Assembly: GCA_021845555.1 (NCBI GenBank)
Contig: JAJZVS010000070.1
Span: 1 to 12,506, forward strand
Direction: 5' to 3'
DNA from: Pseudomonadota bacterium
GTDB lineage: Bacteria; Pseudomonadota; Alphaproteobacteria; Acetobacterales; Acetobacteraceae
DNA: 12,506 nt
The position numbers were made by a program, and so were the translations under genes. Shown in pieces: positions 6,138 to 12,506 of this stretch. Below the pieces are notes generated by a model. It was not told the origin of the DNA. It did not search any database and saw only the letters and a list, made by a program, of their open reading frames with translations. Each line of letters starts with the position of its first letter. Positions within the stretch are counted from its first letter, which is position 1.

Positions 6138-9100
6138 CCACACCGCGCGCCGGCAGCGGATAGGCGAGCGTTCCGGCCAGTTCGACCGTGAGCTCGGCGG
6201 CTTCGTCCAGCACCGGTAGCGCGGCGGCACCGTCGGTCCAGCGCCAGCGCGACACGCCGTCCGTCTCCGGCGCCCACCAGCCGCGATCGAGCGTGGGGTG
6301 ATCGAGCGGCAGGTCGATGGCGGTCCCGTTCCGATGCAGGGTCAACCGGCGGACCATCACGCCCAGGCGGCGCTGATCCTCCTCCCACGGCCGCGCGTCC
6401 TGCGGATAGGCCGCGCGGGACACGAGCACCGCCGCGACCCCGGCGGGGAGGGCGAAGCGATATCTCTCTCCATCGCGGCCCGACGGGCGCAGCCGGCGGG
6501 TGCCAATCGCCACAGCCAGCGACGGCTCCTCGGTGAACTCCGGCTCCGGAAGCCGTATCCCCAGTGCCAGTGCGCGGTCAGCCAGTCGGAACCACAATGG
6601 TTCGATCTCCGCCGGAGCGGCGCAGAGGGGCGCGCAGGATTCCGTCAGCCGGCGCTGCTGTTGCGCGGCAGAATCGGTGAAATCGGGGTGCAGGACCAGT
6701 GGTTCCGGCGCGTTCTCGAAAAGGCCGCGGTTGCCAGTGTCGAGATAGCTTTCGGCGGCCAGTCCCTCCGCGAGCAACAGATCGTGGCTGTCCAGCTCCA
6801 CGTGATAGTACGTAACCTTCCGCCGCCGCGTCTCGCGGAGGATCGTGGCGTCGTTCACCAGCAGCCGGATCGGGACCAGCCGCCCGCGGTCGAACACCGC
6901 GTGATCGGGCGAGAGTACCAGGTCGCGCGACGGCACCGCATCGGCGAAGGCGTCCGCCAGGATACGAATCGGCTGCGCGCGGCGCGGATCGGGATGGCGC
7001 GTCAGGTCGATGGTGCGGAAACCCACCCAGCGCACCGGGCGGGCCGCGCCGTCCGCGGTGCACACTAGATCACCCGCCCGCAGCGCTTCCACCAAGCGCC
7101 AGCCGCCGGGGGCCGCCAGCCACGTGCCGGCGGCGAAGCAGGCAAGCTCGACGAATTGCGCACCCGTCCCGCCATCGCTGCCGGTCAGCAGGTTGGTGGT
7201 GCCCGCCCCGGCCGCCAGCGTGACGTCCGTCAGCAGGACCGACCCGGCCGAACCGCCGACCGTGCCGGTTACAGTGATCGTGTGGTTGGCGTAGGTCGCG
7301 CTGTTGATGGTGGAGAAATTGCCGAGTTCGATCCGGTCCAAGTTACCGAAATTCAGGATCGGGTTGCTGACGCTGGTGCCGGACTGCTCGAGAATCAGCG
7401 TCTCGGGCGCGCCACCCGAAGTGAAGTCGACCGTCGGGCCGAGCCCGAGCGCGCCGTCCAGCCGCAGCGTCGCCCCGCTTTCCATCACCAGGATGCCGGT
7501 CCCGGAGACCGCCCCTGTCACTTCCAGGGTTCCGCCGTTGGAATTGCCGAGCGTGACGGTGTTCGAGACGGCCAACTCGCCGTTGTCGACGACCGCCGCC
7601 TGCACTAGGCCGGCGCCGATCAGCGAGTAGCCGGAATCGATCGCGACCGCCCCCGCGACGAAAGTGCCGCTGCCGCCGACATCGACGCCAGAGATCGAAT
7701 CCACCGCCAGGGTCGAGCCAGCCCAGACCGCCAGCCGCGGAGCGCCCGCGATGCTGCCCCCGCCGGTGACCGAGACCAGGGCGGCGCCGCCGCCCGGACC
7801 GAAGGCGTTGCCGCCGATGTTGAGGCCGGCGCCGAGCGTGCTCATCGCCAGCAGCGCGCCGGCACCCGAGACGATCAGCGTGCCGGTCGCGCCCGGGGTC
7901 TGGCCCAGGCCGATGCCGGAGCCGACGGAGTTGATCGCGGCGGTGCCGCCGTTCAAGATCTCGAACAGCCCCTGGGAGCCCTGGCCCACGCCAATCCCGT
8001 TCGTCGCGGTGCCGAGGGACAGCAGCGCCCCGGTTCCGGAGACGATCAGCGTGCCCGACCCACCGGCCGTCTGCCCGATGCCGATCCCGCCGCCGGCGAG
8101 GCTGACGGTGCCGCTGTTCTCGACAATCAGCGTCGCGGTTCCGGCCTTGCCGATGCCGATCCCGTTCGACGCCGCCCCCATGGACAGCAGCGCGCCGTTA
8201 CCGGCCGTGCCGGTACCAGAAACCAGGATGGTCCCTGATCCGCCGGTGAACTTGCCGACGCCGATGCCATTGTTTGCCGAGTCGATGGCGAACGTGCCGC
8301 CGTTGAGAACCTCGAGCTCCGCGTGGCCGTAGGAGCCGAGACCCATGCCGGTCGTCGTGCTGCCGAGCGACAGCAGGGCACCGCTGCCCGAAACCCCAAT
8401 GATACCGACAGCGGCCGCCGAGTACCCCACGCCGATGCCACCGGTCTCGTTGAGCAGGATCGAGCCGCCATTCTCGACCGTCACCGTGCCGACACCGGCG
8501 CCGCCAACGCTCATTCCGTTGCCGGCGGTTCCTTGGTCCAGAACCGAACCATTGCCATTCACCACAAGAACATCGTTGCTGCCGGCACCGGCCCCAACTC
8601 CGAAACCCCCCGTGCCACCGACCTGGAATGTGGCGCCACTTTCGACATCGACTGTTCCGGGGCCGGCCCCGGCGAAAAAGAACCCGCCGTTCGCCTGAAG
8701 GTCGGTGCCGGCCCCGGTCACGAGCAGGTCCGCCGACTGGGCGCCGAATCCGATGCCTATGTTCTGCTGGATCGTGACCTGCGCAGCGCCGGCGACGGTC
8801 ATGGCTGCGGCCGAAGTGGCGCTGGATGAAAGGTCCAGGGCACCCGCGTCCACCAGGGTGCCACCATTCACCGTGAGCGTCCCGCTGTCGTAGAGACCCA
8901 ACGGCTGGTATGGTGGGTTGGGTTCACCGGCGAGCGAAACGGTTGCTGCTTGCAGCACCCAGCTTCCCGAACCGGTGAAATTAGCATTGAGCGCGACGGC
9001 CGAGCCGGTCAGCGTGCCGCCGCTCGCCAAGCCGAAGTTCGCCGTTTCGGACGAGGTGGGCGGCCCGGACGGGCTCCAGTTCCCCGTTGTCCCCAAATCC

Positions 9101-12100
9101 GTGCTGAGGGTCCCGGTCCAATTCAGGGACGGCGCGGTAACCTGGATCGCCTGATAGCCGGTGGCGCTGTCCGTGTACCAATAGAATGACTGGGAGGCGC
9201 CCGATGCAAAACTAACCCCCGTCAGCAGGTAGGTGCTCGAGTTGGTCGAGATCGTCACCGTGCCGGGCGAGGTCACCTGGACGTTCCTGATCGACCCGAT
9301 GCCGCCGAGATCAATCCTGTCGCCCACATCGAGGCCGGTGATCTGGTTCGTGGTCGTGGCCGCCACGGTATCGAGGATCAGGATCGCGGCGCCGCTGGTC
9401 TCGAAGTTCACCACTTCGCTGCCGACCAGGCCGGCATCAAGCCGTAGTTCCGAATTGGGCGCGAGCTCGACACTGCCGGCGCCGGTCACGCTGCCGGTGA
9501 TCTCCAGCGTGGCGACTGTGCTCAGGGTTCCGGCCAACGCCAGGATCGTGCCGCTATCGGCAACCGAGGAGTCGACCAGACCGTTGCCGATCAGGCTGTG
9601 CCCCGCCTCCACCACCACCGCGCCGGAGACGAACGCGCCAGAGTTGCCGATATCGACCGAGGATCCCAAATTAACCGACAGGACCGAGCCGGCCCAGACA
9701 TAGGCGTTGTCGGCGACACCGAGCGTGCCGCCGGACCCGGTGGTGCCCGACTGCAAAGTGACCAGCCCCACCGCCCCGGGCGACGGGCCGGACGGGCTGC
9801 CGCCGAGATACAGGTTGTAGTTCGCGATCGTGACTGCCCCGCCGTCCGAGATCGCCAGGGTGCCGGGGCCGAATTTTCCGACCGCGATGCCGCCGCCCGC
9901 CACGTCGATGGTGCCGCCGGAGACCGTGACCGTGCCCGACCCGCTAGGCGAGGTGCCGATCCCGATACCGTTGGCGCCGATATAAAGGGTGCCGCCGCTC
10001 TCCACCGCGAGCTGACCGGCCCCGGCCTGGCCGACCCCGATCCCGGTGGTCGCGGTGCCCAGGGACACCAGCGCTCCGGCCCCGGTCACGCTGACCGTGC
10101 CGGAGGCTCCGAACTGGGTTCCGATGCCGATGCCGGCCCCCGCTGCGGCCAGGGCAACGGTGCCTCCGGCCGTCACGTCGAGGGTTCCGTTGCCTGCCTG
10201 CCCGACGCCGATCCCACCGTCAGTCGTCAGCAGACCGCCGACCGTGACCGTCCCCGCGCTGCCGGCGTAATGTCCGATCCCGATCCCGCCGGTAACGTAG
10301 CTCACCCCGTTGGACACGAACGTGCCGACGCCACCCACCGCCACCGTGCCGCCCGCGGCGATATCAAGCGTCCCGGATCCACTGGCCCCGACGGAGAGAT
10401 ATCCGCCCGTGACGGAGCCGATGTTCCACACGCCGCCGGCGCCGACAGTCGCGACGCCGGCGCTGTTGGTGCCGACCGCGATCTGGGCGTAGCTCGCATC
10501 GGTCAGGATCGCACCGTTGCTCACGCTCAGGCTCGCCGCGCCGGCGAATGGCATCGGCGCACTGATGTCGTTATACCCCAACAGCATGTAGCCATACGGG
10601 TTCGCCGAATTGGTCGCATCCCCGGCATCGGTCCAGCTGGTGCCGGTGCCGGTGAGCGTCAGCGCACCAAAGCTGGTCGGACCCGAGTTCACCACGGCGA
10701 TCGTGTCGCTGACCAACCCGCTCGTCACTGTCATCTGTGCCGGCGTGCCGCTGCCATCGATGCCGATATAGATTAAACCGGCCGACAGCAGCGTGGCGTG
10801 GTTGACGAGTCCGGTGCCCTGAAGGAACACGCCATAGCCGGCGCCGGGTGCCAGCGTGATCGAGCCCTTGTTCTCGTAGAGGAAATTCGGATGCCCGCTG
10901 ACGGTCATCAGCGCCCCGGAATCGAGCAGCAACGCCCCGCCGCCGATCTGGCTCAGCGCCGTGACGCCGAGCGTGGACCCGCCGGTCACCTCGATCGTGC
11001 CGCCGCCCTGATCCAGTGGCCCCGGGCCGACCCCGAGGCTGCCGGACACCACCAGCGAGTCCGAGTTGCCCACGAACATCAGCGATTGCACCGCGATCGA
11101 TCCGGCGGTGGTGATCGCCCCGCTGCTGCCGCCCGATCCGACGCCGATCACCACCGCGCTGGACGCCCCCGGCGCCAGGCCGCCCACCCAGTTGCTGCCG
11201 GCGGTGAACACCCCGCCGGTGCCGCTGTTCCAGACCTCGTTGGTGGCCGTCGTCGTAATGACCGTGTCGGTGCTGCCCGTGGTGATGCCGAAGCTGCCGG
11301 CGGTGGTGCCGCTGACCGCAAAGCTGCCGGTCTGGAATGCGCCCGAAACGAAGGCGAGCGAGGCCACGGTGGTGCCGCCGCCGTTCTCCAGCCCCAGGAT
11401 GCCGGTCGCGGCATCGTAGCTCACCCCCGCAACCGCAAGGCTCGCGCCGAGGTCGATCGTGTCGCCCGCGGCAAAACCGAGAATCCGCCCGCCGAACTGC
11501 GCCGGCTGGTCGAGCTTCAGCACGTCGTTCGCACTGTCGGCGAAGGCAAAATAGGGCGCCACCCCACCGACCGTCGTGCCGTAGGCGGTGTTGTTCTCGA
11601 CCGTCCCGCCCTTGGAGATCACCACCACGCCGCGCAGCGGCGCATACCCGCCGTCGAACTGCCCGGTGCCGACCGTGGCGATATCGAGCGAGCCGCCCGC
11701 CACCTGGATGAGGGAGGCGTTGTAGAATGCCGCGTTGGGGCCCACCGCGATCGTCATCGCGTTGCCGGCGGCGACGTCGATCTCGCTCTCGTTGATGAAG
11801 ATGCCGGGGTTGCCGGCGATGCCCGTCTGCACGTCGATCGTGAACGTGCTGCCCAGGGTTCCGTTCGCTTCGATGGTGCCCTGGTTGACGAAGGTGCCGA
11901 GGCTGTCCAGCAGCGTCGTGCCGGCCGCGCTCTGCCCCTGCACCAGGCTTTCGATAATGGTGGCCTGATCGACGGTCGGGTGGTTGAGGGTGATGGAGCC
12001 GTCGCCGTTCGTCTGCAGAGCCGCGGCGGTCCCGCCGGTGCCGGCGATCTCGATGGTATTGGAGCTGAAGGTTGCGTCCGACGGCATCAGCACCATGCCG

Positions 12101-12237
12101 GCGGTGATGATCGCGGTATCGCCCGTGGCAGGAGGGCCGGCGACGATGGATCCCGCAGTGCTCGACACCCACGCCCAGTTGGTGCCGGCATCTCCCGCGC
12201 CGATGCCGCCGATCCAGGAAAAGGTATTGCCCGCCAT
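6100..12237 (-). CDS. Giant repetitive beta-helix surface protein with C-terminal Hint (autoprocessing) domain
   Basis: A 2045-residue protein, probably exported and self-cleaved. Residues 1-1699 are Gly/Ser/Thr/Ala/Val-rich, with very few Lys, Arg or His and no cysteine, as in autotransporter-like beta-helices. Three modules start at a W/NW...P segment (Trp9, Trp336, Trp1040). Each ends in a G[DN]-[RT]-I-[DE]-L-G element (Asp259, Asp973, Asp1634). T5SS/PEP-CTERM-associated repeats fill about 569-826 and 1145-1496. A Hint_2-type domain starts at Cys1700 (CFAAGT) and includes SPDHAV (His1779), YYHVELDSHD (1810-1819) and SYLDTGNRG (1830-1838). An extra region (about 1885-2025) holds RRLGVMVRRL and RWRWTDG. 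No signal peptide and no autotransporter barrel are seen, so the export route is unknown; RTX repeats are also absent. The ATG at 12237 is well supported by GGAG 6 nt upstream. The 3' end overlaps the GST gene by 38 bp. The family is recognised; the biological role (adhesion or matrix) is inference. Confidence 0.92.
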   Translation of the reverse strand: MAGNTFSWIGGIGAGDAGTNWAWVSSTAGSIVAGPPATGDTAIITAGMVLMPSDATFSSNTIEIAGTGGTAAALQTNGDGSITLNHPTVDQATIIESLVQGQSAAGTTLLDSLGTFVNQGTIEANGTLGSTFTIDVQTGIAGNPGIFINESEIDVAAGNAMTIAVGPNAAFYNASLIQVAGGSLDIATVGTGQFDGGYAPLRGVVVISKGGTVENNTAYGTTVGGVAPYFAFADSANDVLKLDQPAQFGGRILGFAAGDTIDLGASLAVAGVSYDAATGILGLENGGGTTVASLAFVSGAFQTGSFAVSGTTAGSFGITTGSTDTVITTTATNEVWNSGTGGVFTAGSNWVGGLAPGASSAVVIGVGSGGSSGAITTAGSIAVQSLMFVGNSDSLVVSGSLGVGPGPLDQGGGTIEVTGGSTLGVTALSQIGGGALLLDSGALMTVSGHPNFLYENKGSITLAPGAGYGVFLQGTGLVNHATLLSAGLIYIGIDGSGTPAQMTVTSGLVSDTIAVVNSGPTSFGALTLTGTGTSWTDAGDATNSANPYGYMLLGYNDISAPMPFAGAASLSVSNGAILTDASYAQIAVGTNSAGVATVGAGGVWNIGSVTGGYLSVGASGSGTLDIAAGGTVAVGGVGTFVSNGVSYVTGGIGIGHYAGSAGTVTVGGLLTTDGGIGVGQAGNGTLDVTAGGTVALAAAGAGIGIGTQFGASGTVSVTGAGALVSLGTATTGIGVGQAGAGQLAVESGGTLYIGANGIGIGTSPSGSGTVTVSGGTIDVAGGGIAVGKFGPGTLAISDGGAVTIANYNLYLGGSPSGPSPGAVGLVTLQSGTTGSGGTLGVADNAYVWAGSVLSVNLGSSVDIGNSGAFVSGAVVVEAGHSLIGNGLVDSSVADSGTILALAGTLSTVATLEITGSVTGAGSVELAPNSELRLDAGLVGSEVVNFETSGAAILILDTVAATTTNQITGLDVGDRIDLGGIGSIRNVQVTSPGTVTISTNSSTYLLTGVSFASGASQSFYWYTDSATGYQAIQVTAPSLNWTGTLSTDLGTTGNWSPSGPPTSSETANFGLASGGTLTGSAVALNANFTGSGSWVLQAATVSLAGEPNPPYQPLGLYDSGTLTVNGGTLVDAGALDLSSSATSAAAMTVAGAAQVTIQQNIGIGFGAQSADLLVTGAGTDLQANGGFFFAGAGPGTVDVESGATFQVGGTGGFGVGAGAGSNDVLVVNGNGSVLDQGTAGNGMSVGGAGVGTVTVENGGSILLNETGGIGVGYSAAAVGIIGVSGSGALLSLGSTTTGMGLGSYGHAELEVLNGGTFAIDSANNGIGVGKFTGGSGTILVSGTGTAGNGALLSMGAASNGIGIGKAGTATLIVENSGTVSLAGGGIGIGQTAGGSGTLIVSGTGALLSLGTATNGIGVGQGSQGLFEILNGGTAAINSVGSGIGLGQTPGATGTLIVSGAGALLAMSTLGAGLNIGGNAFGPGGGAALVSVTGGGSIAGAPRLAVWAGSTLAVDSISGVDVGGSGTFVAGAVAIDSGYSLIGAGLVQAAVVDNGELAVSNTVTLGNSNGGTLEVTGAVSGTGILVMESGATLRLDGALGLGPTVDFTSGGAPETLILEQSGTSVSNPILNFGNLDRIELGNFSTINSATYANHTITVTGTVGGSAGSVLLTDVTLAAGAGTTNLLTGSDGGTGAQFVELACFAAGTWLAAPGGWRLVEALRAGDLVCTADGAARPVRWVGFRTIDLTRHPDPRRAQPIRILADAFADAVPSRDLVLSPDHAVFDRGRLVPIRLLVNDATILRETRRRKVTYYHVELDSHDLLLAEGLAAESYLDTGNRGLFENAPEPLVLHPDFTDSAAQQQRRLTESCAPLCAAPAEIEPLWFRLADRALALGIRLPEPEFTEEPSLAVAIGTRRLRPSGRDGERYRFALPAGVAAVLVSRAAYPQDARPWEEDQRRLGVMVRRLTLHRNGTAIDLPLDHPTLDRGWWAPETDGVSRWRWTDGAAALPVLDEAAELTVELAGTLAYPLPARGVVRNPDRRSAAAG
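6712..7140 (-). other. Hint autoprocessing domain (Hint_2 type) within the giant protein
   Basis: This segment codes for residues 1700-1842. Cys1700 is the expected nucleophile for an N-S acyl shift, with ELA just before it. His1779 in SPDHAV sits where the family has its conserved histidine. The end shows the VTYYHVELDSHDLLLAEGL...SYLDTGNRG signature. Cleavage would fall between Ala1699 and Cys1700, releasing the beta-helical part from a C-terminal piece of 346 residues. There is no downstream extein junction signature, so splicing is not expected. Confidence 0.85.
7336..7725 (-). repeat. Module-end segment, third-module copy
   Basis: Residues 1505-1634 run from VWAGSTLAV through SGTFVAGAV, SLIGAGLV, GTLEVTGAVSGTG and ATLRLDG to NLDRIELG. 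The same order of motifs occurs at residues 848-973, so the two are paralogous segments about 660 residues apart. Confidence 0.8.
7858..8379 (-). repeat. Tandem T5SS/PEP-CTERM-type repeats, best-conserved run
   Basis: Residues 1287-1460 hold three units of 62, 55 and 57 residues. Each starts ALLS[LM]G and continues through [IM]G[ILV]G, a VxNGGT-like strand, a second GIG[ILV]G and GT[IL][IL]VSG[TA]G. A decayed run continues on both sides over about 7750-8803. Each unit consists of two half-repeats of about 28 residues, as expected of a beta-helix. Conservation is visible at the DNA level too: GAGACGATCAGCGTGCC recurs at 7868 and 8039 on the plus strand, 171 bp apart. Confidence 0.85.
9319..9696 (-). 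repeat. Module-end segment, second-module copy
   Basis: Residues 848-973 run from VWAGSVLSV through SGAFVSGAV, SLIGNGLV, ATLEITGSVTGAG and SELRLDAG to VGDRIDLG. They match residues 1505-1634 motif for motif. Confidence 0.8.
9760..10530 (-). repeat. Tandem T5SS/PEP-CTERM-type repeats, second-module block
   Basis: Residues about 569-826 contain repeated G[IL]G[IV]G ... GTL[DAT][VI]xxGGT half-repeats, including ALVSLGTATTGIGVG starting at residue 722. It is the counterpart of the block at 7750-8803 but shorter and more diverged. Block edges are approximate. Confidence 0.75.
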
Positions 12238-12452
12238 GACCCACTCCGCCGGTCGGCTTCTATCAGGGAATTAACTTTCCGGCCACCAGGACAATGAAGT
12301 CAACAAACTTCGCCGCTCCGCCCGTTTGGCCGCTCGCCCGCCCGGACAGCGCGCTTCCGCCCACCCCGCGTGACAGTGGGTCCCCCCTTGGGTTAACTCC
12401 CCCTCACCCTGGTCCGCCCCGGACCGCCCTCCACCCCGGACCCGCCCGCCCC
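12238..12452. promoter_or_regulatory. Divergent spacer between the giant Hint gene and alaS
   Basis: This 215-bp region should hold the promoters of two divergent genes. The Hint side is A+T-richer and has GGAG (12247-12244, minus) as ribosome-binding site. It also has a small inverted repeat, GAAGT/ACTTC, at 12296-12311; this overlaps a TTGACT on the minus strand that could be a -35 box, but no well-spaced -10 follows. The alaS side (12311-12452) is strikingly C-rich on the plus strand, with a GGTCC/GGACC stem at 12411-12425 and no clear Shine-Dalgarno before the ATG. Confidence 0.4.
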
Positions 12453-12506
12453 ATGGCCAGCAGCAACGACATCCGCGCCGCCTTCCTCGACTACTTCGCC
12501 CGCCAC
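12453..12506 (+). CDS. alaS: Alanyl-tRNA synthetase, N-terminal fragment cut by the window edge
   Basis: The last 54 bases code for MASSNDIRAAFLDYFARH, which matches the conserved opening of bacterial alanyl-tRNA synthetase ([ND]-[ED]-I-R-x-x-F-L-[DE]-[YF]-F). The full enzyme, about 880 residues, charges tRNA-Ala in the cytoplasm. The ATG at 12453 gives the normal family start. No obvious Shine-Dalgarno is present; the leader is C-rich. Only 18 residues are visible, but they are distinctive. Confidence 0.88.
   Translation, partial: MASSNDIRAAFLDYFARH

Noticed and set aside
7750..10530. CRISPR-like array suggested by regular DNA repeats
   Set aside because: Repeats are coding, in frame, 165-186 bp long and diverged, with no short identical direct repeats separated by unique spacers.
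10571..12297. Long alternative frames (557 codons minus, 499 codons plus) within the giant gene
   Set aside because: Both are Arg/His/Gly-rich shadows; the Hint gene frame has a good ribosome-binding site, coherent repeats and a recognisable C-terminal domain.
12270..12310. Sigma70 promoter for the giant gene (TTGACT on the minus strand)
   Set aside because: No -10-like hexamer lies 16-18 nt downstream; TTAATT is too far away. Left as an unproven -35 candidate only.

Overview
The window is a high-G+C stretch of bacterial chromosome, most likely from an alphaproteobacterium of the Acetobacteraceae/Rhodospirillales type. Three things suggest this: the G+C-rich codon use; a very large surface-type protein ending in a bacterial Hint domain, a kind I associate with Acetobacteraceae; and GGGGTCCAGGGG-type paired hairpins at the left edge, also common there. 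The assignment rests on recognition of families, not on a database search.

Layout, left to right. (1) 1-100: two hairpins nested inside an outer inverted repeat, with no gene. (2) 101-1105 (-): an NAD-dependent D-2-hydroxyacid dehydrogenase of the CtBP-like group. (3) 1106-1328: a G+C-rich spacer with a perfect 20-bp palindrome, a long perfect hairpin and a possible remnant of an MFS C-terminus. (4) 1329-2723 (-): a 12-helix MFS transporter. (5) 2724-3036: an A+T-richer leader with two copies of an ACCGAT/GGTAG operator-like palindrome, then G+C-rich hairpins. (6) 5284-3037 (-): a compact three-gene cluster, TadE-like, TadE-like, TadG-like, which are minor components of a Tad/Flp pilus. Its predicted promoter sits so close to the first ATG that the mRNA would be leaderless. 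(7) 5469-6137 (+): a glutathione S-transferase family protein. (8) 12237-6100 (-): a 2045-residue repetitive beta-helix-type protein with a C-terminal autoprocessing Hint domain, overlapping the GST gene tail to tail by 38 bp. (9) 12453-12506 (+): the first 18 codons of alaS, divergent from the giant gene.

The dehydrogenase and transporter share a strand and may serve one substrate, but the 223-bp spacer with strong hairpins makes a single transcript uncertain. The TadE/E/G trio is clearly one operon (gaps of 1 and 30 nt). None of the Tad ATPase, secretin, platform or Flp pilin genes are in the window, so the machinery must lie elsewhere. The most striking item is the giant Hint protein. It has three beta-helical modules, two of which look like an internal duplication of about 660 residues. 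It has T5SS/PEP-CTERM-type tandem repeats, no cysteine before the catalytic Hint cysteine at residue 1700, no visible signal peptide, and an extra domain of about 140 residues after the Hint fold.
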